DNA from: an uncultured Phycisphaeraceae bacterium
Lineage (GTDB): Bacteria > Planctomycetota > Phycisphaerae > Phycisphaerales > UBA1924
DNA: 55,686 nucleotides
Direction of reading: 5' to 3'
NCBI GenBank assembly: GCA_937899905.1
Contig: CALCCF010000112.1
Coordinates: 1-55,686, forward strand
This document shows positions 23,873 through 31,182 of the stretch, piece by piece. Within the stretch, counting starts at the first letter, position 1, and each line of letters opens with the position of its first letter. The notes beneath the pieces are model-generated. The model did no database searches. It had not been told where the DNA came from and worked only from the letters and a program-made list of their open reading frames with translations. The position numbers were made by a program, and so were the translations under genes.

Positions 23873-26787
23873 TTGCCCTCGTACCAGTTCGTCGCCACGC
23901 TCGCCTCAACGACCAGCGGCACGCGGAGGTCCATGGCCGACTGCATTCTGATTTCGATCAGTGCCTTGGCTTCCTTCGCGTTCTTCTTGTCCGCCTCGAA
24001 TACCAGTTCGTCGTGGATCTGCAGGAGCATGAGCACGCCCTCGATCTCTGGTTTCTTGCCGCCGCGCAGGTGGGCGGCGTGCGGGCTGAGCCGGGCGTGA
24101 AGGTCGACCATCGCGAGCTTGATGAGGTCGGCCGCCGAGCCTTGGACCACGGAGTTGATCGCCATCCGCTCGGCCAGCGATCGCCTGGACGGGTTCTTCG
24201 CGTCGATCTCGGTGATCGGTCGCCGCCGCTTGAGCATGGTCTCGACGTATCCATTGCTTCGGGCCTGCTCGACGCACTCCTCGAGGAAGGTCGTGATGCC
24301 GGCGAACTTTTTCTTGTAGCCGTCGATGATCTCGCCGGCCTCGGTGTTCCCGATGCCAAGCCGCCGCGCGAGCCCGAACGCCGTGACACCGTAGATGATG
24401 CCGAAGTTGACCATCTTGGCACCGTCGCGTTGCTCGCGCGTGACTTCGTCGGCTTCGACGCCGTGGATCTGCGCTGCGACGGCGCGGTGGATGTCCTCGC
24501 CGGCCTCGAACGCCGCGATCAAGGCGGGATCCTGGGATAGGTGCGCCAGGATCCGCAGCTCGATCTGCGAGTAGTCGCCGGCGATTAGCACGCGGCCCTT
24601 GGGCGCCACGAACGCCTTGCGGATTTCTCGGCCGATCTCGCTGCGGATCGGGATGTTCTGCAGGTTGGGGTCACTAGAACTCAGCCGACCCGTCGCCGCA
24701 ACGGTCTGGTTGAAGCTCGCGTGGATGCGTCCGGTCTCGGGGTGGATCTCTTCTCGGAGGCTCACCAGGTAGGTGTTCACCAGCTTGGTCAGCTGGCGAT
24801 ACTCGAGGATGAGCTCGGGCAGGGGCGTCTCAACGCTCGCGTCTTGTGAGAGCTTCTCGAGCACCTCGGCGTCGGTGGAGGGGCCGGTCTTGCCGCGCTT
24901 GAGCGGGCGGATGCCCAGCCCTGCCTCGGCCGCGTCGGGCTTGTTGAAGAGGATGGTCGCCAGCTGCTTGGGCGAGTCGGGCTCGAACGTGCGCCCGCAG
25001 GTGGCCATCGCCTCGTCCTGGATCTGGTCCTTGAGCTCTTCGATGCGTCCGTTGAGGCGTTCTTCCTGGTTCTCGAGCTCCTTCGGATCGACGAGGATGC
25101 CGTTGTACTCCAGCTCGGCGAGCACGTCGATCAGTGGGACTTCGATGTCGTCATTGAGATCGCCCAGGCCCATCGACCTGATCGCGGGCGCCATCTCGCC
25201 GTGAAGTTGCAGCGAGACGTCGGCGTCCTCGGCCGCGTACGGGCCGGCCTGATCCAGCGGTACCTCGTCGAAGCGTTTCTGCTTCTTGCCGGTGCCGATG
25301 AGCGTCTTGATCGAGATGTTCTCGCGGCCGAGCAATGCCAGCGATAGCGCGTCCATCGAGTGCGACGAACGCGACGCATCGATGAGATAGCTCGCGATCA
25401 TCGTGTCGAAGGCCACGCCGCCGAGCTCGATCCCGGCGTTGCGGAGCACGAGCAGGTCGTACTTCAGGTTGTGCCCGGTCTTGGTTGGCGTTTCCGCTTC
25501 AAGGATGGGCTTGAGCGCCTCAAAGACGGTCGCCTGGTCGAGGTGAGAGTCGGGCTCGGGCGATCGCACCGGCACGTACCACGCCTCGCCGGGCTCGACG
25601 GCGAAGCTCAGGCCTGCAAGCTTGGCACGCATGGCTCGGATGTTCGTTGTTTCGGTATCGACTGCGATGAGCTCGGCCGACTTGAGTTGCTTGGCCAGCG
25701 CGGTGAAGTCCTTCTTGGTCCGCACGACGTGGTAGTTGCCATCGGCGGTCGCGCTCTCTGTGGGCGCGTCGAACAGCCCGGCCTGCCCATCGCTCCGCGA
25801 GGCCTTCTCTTCCTTGGTCGGCTTCGCCTCGACCTCGCCAGCCGCAGGCTCGGTGTCGCCGAGGAGCTTCTTGAGCTCATCCTGGTAGCGATTGAAGCCC
25901 AGCTCCTTCAGGATGGGCATCAGGTTCTCGAGCGCGAGGCCGCCGACGCGTGCGGTCTCGAGATCGAGCGAGACGTCGATGTCGTCGATCAGCGTGACGA
26001 GTTCCAGGCTGGTCTTCAGCACGTCGCCGGCCGCGCGAAGGCGCTCGCCGCGCTTGCCCTTGACCTCGTCGGCACGCTCGAGCAGATTGGCCAGCGAGCC
26101 ATACTCGCCGATGAGCTTCGCCGCCGTCTTCGGGCCGACGCCCTCGACGCCCTTGATGTTGTCCGCGGTGTCGCCCGCTAGCGCCAAGACGTCGCGCCAT
26201 TGCTCGGGCGTGACGTTGAACTCTTCTTTCAGGCTGTCGGCCGTGATCAGCCCATCGTTGTGGACGTCGTAGAGCTCAAAGCCACCACGAGTGCTCTGGC
26301 CAACCGGATGGAGCAACTGCTTGAGGTCCTTGTCCTTGCTGACCACACGGATGTTCGCCTGGTCCGCAAGCGTGCGCGCGAGGGCGGCGATGACGTCGTC
26401 GGCCTCGTACCGCGCCTTGCCCAGGACCGGAACGCCAATCGCCTCGAGGATGCTCAGGCATCGCTCGACCTGCTGGGGCAGGTCCTCGGGCGGTGGGGGG
26501 CGTTGCGCCTTGTAGTCCTTGTCGATGGCGCTGCGCACGGTCTCGGTATCGCCCGAGACATCGATGGCAACGGCGAGGTAGTCCGGGCCATCGCCGACCA
26601 GGGACGCGCCCGCCGATGCACCGCGCAGTAGCTTGAGCAGCATGCCCACGAAGCCGAACGTCAGGTTGGTCGGCTCGCCCGTCACGGGGCTGGTCATCGG
26701 CGTCCGGATCGCGTGGTAGGCCCGGAAGAATTGGGCGTACCCGTCGATAAGGTAGAGCGTCTTGAAGTCGTTGGAGGGCATCTCCAC
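23869..26787 (-). CDS. polA: DNA polymerase I
   Basis: A 972-residue full-length Pol I. The 5' nuclease domain (residues 1-310) has YLIDGYAQFFRAYHAI and GDTADNIKGVEGVGPKTAA. The 3'-5' exonuclease domain (about 350-540) appears active, with AVDTETTN, TGHNLKYDLL and YAAEDADVS retaining the metal-binding acidic residues. The polymerase domain has motif A DYSQIELRILAH, motif B KMVNFGIIYGV and motif C QIHDELVFE. Roles are lagging-strand maturation and repair. The frame starts at a GTG (26787); an ATG two codons later (26781) has GGTGGAG immediately upstream, and either may be used. It is the first gene of a coupled operon with a GNAT and prmC. Confidence 0.97.
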   Translation of the reverse strand: MEMPSNDFKTLYLIDGYAQFFRAYHAIRTPMTSPVTGEPTNLTFGFVGMLLKLLRGASAGASLVGDGPDYLAVAIDVSGDTETVRSAIDKDYKAQRPPPPEDLPQQVERCLSILEAIGVPVLGKARYEADDVIAALARTLADQANIRVVSKDKDLKQLLHPVGQSTRGGFELYDVHNDGLITADSLKEEFNVTPEQWRDVLALAGDTADNIKGVEGVGPKTAAKLIGEYGSLANLLERADEVKGKRGERLRAAGDVLKTSLELVTLIDDIDVSLDLETARVGGLALENLMPILKELGFNRYQDELKKLLGDTEPAAGEVEAKPTKEEKASRSDGQAGLFDAPTESATADGNYHVVRTKKDFTALAKQLKSAELIAVDTETTNIRAMRAKLAGLSFAVEPGEAWYVPVRSPEPDSHLDQATVFEALKPILEAETPTKTGHNLKYDLLVLRNAGIELGGVAFDTMIASYLIDASRSSHSMDALSLALLGRENISIKTLIGTGKKQKRFDEVPLDQAGPYAAEDADVSLQLHGEMAPAIRSMGLGDLNDDIEVPLIDVLAELEYNGILVDPKELENQEERLNGRIEELKDQIQDEAMATCGRTFEPDSPKQLATILFNKPDAAEAGLGIRPLKRGKTGPSTDAEVLEKLSQDASVETPLPELILEYRQLTKLVNTYLVSLREEIHPETGRIHASFNQTVAATGRLSSSDPNLQNIPIRSEIGREIRKAFVAPKGRVLIAGDYSQIELRILAHLSQDPALIAAFEAGEDIHRAVAAQIHGVEADEVTREQRDGAKMVNFGIIYGVTAFGLARRLGIGNTEAGEIIDGYKKKFAGITTFLEECVEQARSNGYVETMLKRRRPITEIDAKNPSRRSLAERMAINSVVQGSAADLIKLAMVDLHARLSPHAAHLRGGKKPEIEGVLMLLQIHDELVFEADKKNAKEAKALIEIRMQSAMDLRVPLVVEASVATNWYEGK

Positions 26788-26891
26788 CGATGCTAGTCGG
26801 GCGATGCTATCGGGCCAGCAAGCCGGTGGAGCGGGTGCCGAAGGTGCCTATCGCCTACAATTGCCCCCTCAAGCGGACGCGAGCCGGATCA

Positions 26892-26944
26892 CCGGACTGA
26901 CGACCGCACCCGGGCGCACACGCCCCCGGTTCGAGTCAGTCTGG
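26892..26944 (+). promoter_or_regulatory. Nested stem-loop in the leader of the DEAD-box helicase gene
   Basis: Outer arms CCGGACTGAC (26892-26901) and GTCAGTCTGG (26935-26944) pair over 10 bp with one G-U. Inside, ACCG (26903-26906) pairs with CGGT (26927-26930), and GGGCG (26912-26916) pairs with CGCCC (26921-26925) around CACA. The element lies between the divergent polA start and the helicase start. Position and stability suggest a structured 5' UTR. A tRNA was considered and rejected. Confidence 0.5.
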
Positions 26945-27010
26945 CCTTCTTGTTCGTCGCGTCAGCGCCGGGGCCATTCGACATCCCGACCTCCCCCGGC
27001 CCGTTGCTGC

Positions 27011-28543
27011 ATGCCTGATTGGGTACTGCGCGGCGGCCAGATTGCCCGCCAAGGGCGAAAGCGATCCGTCTTGCCTGAAAACTCGACTCCGAACTTCGAT
27101 TCGCTCGGCCTGGCCGAGCCCATCGCCGCCGTTGTTGCCCAGCGCGGCTACAAGACGCCCAGCCCGATCCAGGCGCTCGCCATCCCGGCCGTGCTGGAGG
27201 GCCGTGATGTCTTCGGCACCGCCCAGACCGGCACCGGCAAGACCGCGGCGTTCGCGCTGCCGATCCTGCACGACCTCTTCGAGGCTGGGCACGCCGGCGG
27301 CCCGAAGCGCACGCACAACGGCAAGAAGCAGCAGCGCGGCAAGCGAGGCCGCCCGCCGCGGGCGCTCGTGCTGTGCCCGACGCGTGAGCTCGCGGTCCAG
27401 ATCTTCCAGTCGTTCGTCGCCTACGGCCGCAACATCCCGCTGCGCCACGCGGCGGTCTACGGCGGCGTCGGGCAGTACCGCCAGGAAAAGGCGCTCAAGG
27501 GCGGTGTCGACGTGCTCATCGCGACGCCCGGCCGTCTGCTCGATCTTCATCAGCAGGGCGTCGTTGATCTCAGCGAGATCGAGGCGCTCGTGCTCGACGA
27601 GGCCGATCGCATGCTCGACATGGGCTTCTTGCCCGACATGAAGCGCATCGCGGAGCTGACGCCCGAGAGCCGGCAGACGCTGCTGTTCAGCGCGACGGCC
27701 TCGAAGGCGATCAAGGCGCTCGCCAACGGCCTGCTCAAGGAGCCGGTGCACCTCGAGACCGCGCCCGAGTCGACCACCGTCGAGCGGATCAATCAGCAGG
27801 CGTACATCGTCACGAAGACCAACAAGCCTCAGTTGCTGCGAGCGCTGCTCTCGCGCGAGCACGTGGGCCGGACGCTGGTGTTCACGCGTACGAAGCACGG
27901 GGCCGACCGCGTCGTGAAGCAGCTCAGCCGGACGGGTCTTGATGCCAACGCCATCCATGGCAACAAGACCCAGAACGCCCGCATCCGCGCGCTCGACGCG
28001 TTCAAGCAGGACCCGCACGGCGTGCTCGTTGCGACCGATGTTGCCAGCCGCGGCATCGACGTCAGCGGCATCACGCACGTGATCAACTACGACCTGCCCG
28101 TCGACTCAGAGACCTATGTCCACCGCGTCGGCCGCACGGCCCGCGCCGGCGCGTCGGGTGTTGCGATCACGCTGTGCGAGCCCGAGGAGTCGCGCGACCT
28201 CGGCGCCATCGCGCGCCGCACGAAGGCGGACATCCAGCCGGGCGACGAGCTGCCCATCGAGCTCGAGCATCTTGGCAAGCCGTACGTCGCGACCAAGCGT
28301 GAGCAGCGGGCCGAGCGGCCGGCGTCCAAGCCCAAACCGCGAGGCAAGCCCCGCAGCGGCGGTGGGCCGCGGGGATCGAGCACCGGCTTCGGCGGCCAGA
28401 AGAACCCGCGTCGCAACGCGAGCAACCACCGCGGCGGCCCACGGTCGGGTTCAGGCCCCGGCCCGCGCATCCAGGGCGGTCGGCCCGGGGGCAAGCCTGG
28501 TCGCAAGCCACGCCCCGCCGGCAGCCGTGCGAACCGCGGCTGA
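27011..28543 (+). CDS. DEAD-box RNA helicase, RhlE-like
   Basis: A 510-residue helicase with FDSLGLAEPI and the Q motif YKTPSPIQALAIP, motif I AQTGTGKT, Ia PTRELAVQ, II VLDEADRML, III FSATAS, then TLVFTRTKHGAD, ATDVASRGIDVSG and HRVGRTARAG. It is an ATP-dependent RNA unwinding enzyme, for example in ribosome assembly or mRNA turnover. The C-terminal 110 residues are basic and rich in Gly, Arg, Pro and Ser (RSGGGPRGSS, RGGPRSGSG), an RNA-binding tail as in RhlE. The start is uncertain: ATG at 27011 or TTG at 27071 (MPENSTPNFDSLGL), neither with a good SD. The frame extends further upstream but overlaps polA. The leader holds a nested stem-loop. Confidence 0.93.
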   Translation: MPDWVLRGGQIARQGRKRSVLPENSTPNFDSLGLAEPIAAVVAQRGYKTPSPIQALAIPAVLEGRDVFGTAQTGTGKTAAFALPILHDLFEAGHAGGPKRTHNGKKQQRGKRGRPPRALVLCPTRELAVQIFQSFVAYGRNIPLRHAAVYGGVGQYRQEKALKGGVDVLIATPGRLLDLHQQGVVDLSEIEALVLDEADRMLDMGFLPDMKRIAELTPESRQTLLFSATASKAIKALANGLLKEPVHLETAPESTTVERINQQAYIVTKTNKPQLLRALLSREHVGRTLVFTRTKHGADRVVKQLSRTGLDANAIHGNKTQNARIRALDAFKQDPHGVLVATDVASRGIDVSGITHVINYDLPVDSETYVHRVGRTARAGASGVAITLCEPEESRDLGAIARRTKADIQPGDELPIELEHLGKPYVATKREQRAERPASKPKPRGKPRSGGGPRGSSTGFGGQKNPRRNASNHRGGPRSGSGPGPRIQGGRPGGKPGRKPRPAGSRANRG

Positions 28544-28573
28544 TCGTCCGAGAACACGGCGCAGGAACGATTC

Positions 28574-28762
28574 CTGACGCGTTCGGAAGGGCATCCGAAC
28601 GTTCGGCAGGCCTTCCCGACGCGATGGAAGGCCGCCCCAACGCGATCGGCGGGCTTGACAACGCGATCGGATGCCCATCCAACGCGATGGGCAGAGGGGC
28701 GAGCACGGTCGGAAGCCGCACCAACGCGATGGGCGGCCAAGCCGGCGTGTGGGTAATGCCTC
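28574..28762. repeat. Nine tandem 21-bp repeats downstream of the helicase gene
   Basis: The core CCAACGCGATSGG recurs every 21 bp; units begin at 28574, 28595, 28616, 28637, 28658, 28679, 28700, 28721 and 28742. The central units (28616-28741) are best conserved, the outer ones diverged. Since 21 is a multiple of three, every frame reads a heptapeptide repeat: on the plus strand x-N-A-(I/M)-G-x-x, on the minus strand H/D-R-V-G-x-A-x. No SD or clear start precedes a plus-strand frame. The array ends about 30 bp before the next gene. Confidence 0.8.
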
Positions 28763-28793
28763 CGGCACGGCGCGTCGCGGTACCCTTGCCCCG

Positions 28794-29450
28794 ATGGCTG
28801 CCCGCAACGCTCGCCGCATCGTGACCTTCCGCATGCTGCTGGTCGGCGTGGCGGTGGGGGTGGTGCTGGCGCTTGCGAGCGTGCCATATGGCACGCTCGT
28901 GCGCGAAGCGGGCTTCCAGGGCTGGGCCATTGGCGACCTACCCGGGCGGCAACACGGCGTGGGGCTGACGCCATACTCGCGTGACCTCGAGCTTGAGGGC
29001 CGATGGATGGCGTGGGGGCCGTTCATCGAAGCGGACTTCCCCGTCATGGGGTCGCCGGGTTCGATTGCAGTCCAGTCGCTTCCCGCTGCCGTGATGAAGC
29101 GCGGCTTACAAAACGAAGAGCCGTTCGACGCCTACTGGTCTGGCTTTCCTTGGAGGTGTGCTGTTGGCTGGTGGGAATGGGATGACACCCATCCCTGGCT
29201 CGTCAAATGGACCCAGATACAGCACCGCACCATCGTCACGCCGCTGCGTCCGATCTGGCCCGGCCTTCTCGGCAATACCTTGGTATACGCAGGGTGCGTG
29301 CTCGTGCCGTGGATCACCCTCCGAGCCATTCGCACCAGCCGCCGCCACAAGCGCGGCTGCTGCCTCGCCTGCGCTTATGAGCTTGGCCAAAGCATCACCG
29401 TCTGCCCCGAGTGCGGCCTCGAGTCACGGCCGACGGAACGACCGAGCTAG
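28794..29450 (+). CDS. Two-TM membrane protein with C-terminal zinc ribbon (copy 1)
   Basis: The 218-residue protein has an N-terminal membrane segment (MLLVGVAVGVVLALASV), an outer region of about 140 residues rich in Trp and Pro, and a second membrane segment (about 168-188: LLGNTLVYAGCVLVPWITL). A basic stretch (RTSRRHKRG) and a zinc ribbon follow, CLACAYELGQ then VCPECGLE: two C-x2-C pairs 16 residues apart. The topology puts the ribbon in the cytoplasm. C-terminal CPECG ribbons on small membrane proteins are common in planctomycetes; their role is unknown. The start ATG is chosen by the MAARNARRIVTFRML homology to the next gene (KKHRIVTLRML). It is followed 3 bp later by a paralog. Confidence 0.75.
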   Translation: MAARNARRIVTFRMLLVGVAVGVVLALASVPYGTLVREAGFQGWAIGDLPGRQHGVGLTPYSRDLELEGRWMAWGPFIEADFPVMGSPGSIAVQSLPAAVMKRGLQNEEPFDAYWSGFPWRCAVGWWEWDDTHPWLVKWTQIQHRTIVTPLRPIWPGLLGNTLVYAGCVLVPWITLRAIRTSRRHKRGCCLACAYELGQSITVCPECGLESRPTERPS

Positions 29451-29453
29451 CCC

Positions 29454-30122
29454 ATGTCGACCAAGAAGCACCGCATCGTGACGCTCCGCATGCTGACCGC
29501 GAGCGCGGTGGTGGGGGTGATTCTGTCAGCAGCGAGCGTGCCTGCCAGCGCCCTCATATCCGCCGAATTGTTCAACACGCAGAACCTGCGCCGGCCTACT
29601 CCTTGGGCATGGTTAGACTACGGCGACCACCAGATCTACGTGGACCAGCGGAGCGACGCGTTCTACACGCACTGGGAGTCGGCCATCGTGCCCGACGGCA
29701 TGGAAGATCCGCCTGGCACAGAGTTCGATCGACCGATCAACGACCCGCGTCCGCGATACGCCAGGCGTGCCTACACCGGCCACGTGCAGTCCATCGTGTC
29801 TCTTTCGGCGGGCTGGCCCTCGCGAGCCGCCAGCGGCCGGGCCATCCTCGACGGCACGCCGCGACGCACGTGGGAAGACGGCTTGTATCGGGTCACGATC
29901 GGCACATTCTCGCATCGCTTTCCGGTGAGCCCCATCTGGACCGGCCTACTCGCCAATGCCATTTTCTACGCCACCATCACGCTCGCGCTGCTCACCGGCC
30001 TTCGCCTGATCCGCACGCGTCGCCGCCGCACTCGCAACCTCTGTATTGAGTGCGCCTATGAACTCGGTGATGGCATTGACGTGTGCCCCGAGTGCGGGCT
30101 CAAAGCCCGAACCCGCGCTTAA
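29454..30122 (+). CDS. Two-TM membrane protein with C-terminal zinc ribbon (copy 2)
   Basis: The 222-residue paralog of the preceding gene has the same plan: HRIVTLRMLTASAVVGVIL N-terminal segment, an outer region, SPIWTGLLANAIFYATITLA second segment, basic RTRRRRTR, and ribbon CIECAYELGDGIDVCPECGL. The outer regions of the two copies are largely different, while both ends are conserved, so the outer part probably diverged after duplication or is under different selection. The start lies 3 bp after the previous stop, which suggests a coupled pair. Its stop codon shares TTAA (30119-30122) with the stop of the convergent GNAT gene. Confidence 0.75.
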   Translation: MSTKKHRIVTLRMLTASAVVGVILSAASVPASALISAELFNTQNLRRPTPWAWLDYGDHQIYVDQRSDAFYTHWESAIVPDGMEDPPGTEFDRPINDPRPRYARRAYTGHVQSIVSLSAGWPSRAASGRAILDGTPRRTWEDGLYRVTIGTFSHRFPVSPIWTGLLANAIFYATITLALLTGLRLIRTRRRRTRNLCIECAYELGDGIDVCPECGLKARTRA

Positions 30123-30658
30123 ACCCCATCCCCATACAACGGATCGCCCTCGAGCGTGCTCGCGGTGTCATTGCTGGGCTGGGGTGGGGCGTCGAGGATC
30201 ATCTTCATGTGGCCGATGCCGGCTTCTTCGAAGGGCTCGCCCTCGGCGTGCCAGCCGATGGCCTCGTAGAAGCCGATGGCCCGGTCCTGCGAGTGGCAGT
30301 ACAGGCGACTGAGCTCGAGCTCGCCGAACGCGCGGGCCTCGGCTGCAACAACCAGCCGCCGCCCCAGCCCCGCGCCCTGCCGCTGCGGATCGACGGCCAT
30401 CTGCATGACCTTGGCCTGTGTTTGCCCGCCCTCGCTGGGCTCCTCGTCGGTCAGCAGCAGCAGGCAGCCGACGACTCTGGGCCCCGTGGGATGGTCCATC
30501 ACCGCCACGAAGTGCTCGGCCCGCTCGTCGACGCTGGGATACTCGGCCACAAACTTGGCGTGGTCGTAGCCGATGGGGTTGAGCAGCACCGATTCGCGCA
30601 GCGCGACGGCGCTGGCGAACAGCGGGCTCTGGGGCGTGATGCGCTCGATCTTGATCAC
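30119..30658 (-). CDS. GNAT family N-acetyltransferase
   Basis: The 179-residue protein shows the GNAT acetyl-CoA binding motif: MQMAVDPQRQGAGLGRRLV near 92, with R-Q-G-A-G-L-G as the Q/R-x-x-G-x-G/A loop. YCHSQDRAIGFYEAIGWHAE near 120 is the beta5-alpha4 signature. The arrangement resembles ElaA/YjdJ-type small acetyltransferases (AVALRESVLLNPIGYDHAKF at the N-terminus). The start is a GTG (VIKIERITP); there is no clear SD, and the open frame upstream enters the divergent gene's leader. The substrate is unknown. It is divergent from the ubiquitin-like/DUF4132 operon across 98 bp. Confidence 0.82.
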   Translation of the reverse strand: MIKIERITPQSPLFASAVALRESVLLNPIGYDHAKFVAEYPSVDERAEHFVAVMDHPTGPRVVGCLLLLTDEEPSEGGQTQAKVMQMAVDPQRQGAGLGRRLVVAAEARAFGELELSRLYCHSQDRAIGFYEAIGWHAEGEPFEEAGIGHMKMILDAPPQPSNDTASTLEGDPLYGDGV

Positions 30659-30756
30659 AATGGCAGGATAGGCGGGGTGGGGGGCTCCCCGCGCTGCAAC
30701 GATGTTTCGCGAGCGGCGTATCAAGCCCATGGAGATCCGATGAGGGAGGACCGAGC

Positions 30757-31182
30757 ATGCCGGCAACGCTGACGATCCGTGACGAGGGGCTGGGGGCCGC
30801 CGAGGGCCAGGGCGTGGACATCTACGAGCTGACGGTGCCGGACGAGCGGCTGACGATCCGCGAGTTGATCCGCGAGCGGGTGTACCAGGAGGTCGACGAC
30901 CACAACCACCGGGCACGCGCGGGCGAAGACAATCGGTTCCGGGGGCTTGTCCGGCCAAATGACGTGGAAGCATCGCTCAACTCCGCGGCATCGCGCGAGA
31001 AGCGGACGCCCCGGCAGATCGACTGGAAGGCCCAGTTCGAGCTGGCGACCGAAGCGTTCGAGGACCGCCGCGTGCTGGTGCTCGTCGGCGAGAAGCAGGC
31101 GACCGATCTCGACGAGGTGTTCACCATCTCGCCGGGCATGGAGGTGACGTTCCTGAGGCTGGTGCCGCTGGTGGGCGGGTGA
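30757..31182 (+). CDS. Small protein with ubiquitin/ThiS/MoaD-like C-terminus ending in Gly-Gly
   Basis: The 141-residue protein has a GGGAGGA SD. Residues 1-47 read as a beta-hairpin plus helix (ATLTIRDEGLG, DIYELTVPDE, RLTIRELIRERVYQEVDD). Residues 104-141 read like the end of a beta-grasp fold: RRVLVLVGEKQATDLDEVF, then SPGMEV and TFLRLVPLVGG. In ThiS, MoaD and ubiquitin-like proteins the same order (strand, Leu-x-x turn, G-D/M-x-V, strand, Gly-Gly end) delivers the activated C-terminus. The 55 residues between (about 48-103) are charged and probably an insert. The last codon overlaps the GTG start of a DUF4132 gene by 4 bp (GTGA), so the two are coupled. No ThiF/MoeB-type E1, JAB peptidase, ThiG or MoaE is nearby. 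The fold assignment is inference from sequence pattern; the Gly-Gly end is directly visible. Confidence 0.6.
   Translation: MPATLTIRDEGLGAAEGQGVDIYELTVPDERLTIRELIRERVYQEVDDHNHRARAGEDNRFRGLVRPNDVEASLNSAASREKRTPRQIDWKAQFELATEAFEDRRVLVLVGEKQATDLDEVFTISPGMEVTFLRLVPLVGG

Noticed and set aside
26880-26950. tRNA-like sequence with a T-loop-like GGTTCGA
   Set aside because: No 7-bp acceptor stem, anticodon arm or CCA position fits; the symmetric nested stems explain it better as a hairpin.
26936-28078. 380-codon minus-strand frame opposite the DEAD-box helicase
   Set aside because: Shadow of a gene with all helicase motifs.
28574-28762. CRISPR array
   Set aside because: The repeats are contiguous with a 21-bp period and no unique spacers, and no cas gene is near.
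28624-28824. 66-codon frame through the 21-bp repeats
   Set aside because: No SD, overlaps the start of the next gene, and all frames through a 21-bp repeat are repetitive, so openness is not evidence of coding.
30757-31182. A thiamin or molybdopterin sulfur carrier (ThiS or MoaD proper)
   Set aside because: Too long, with a 55-residue insert, and no partner of either pathway is next to it; the DUF4132 coupling points elsewhere.
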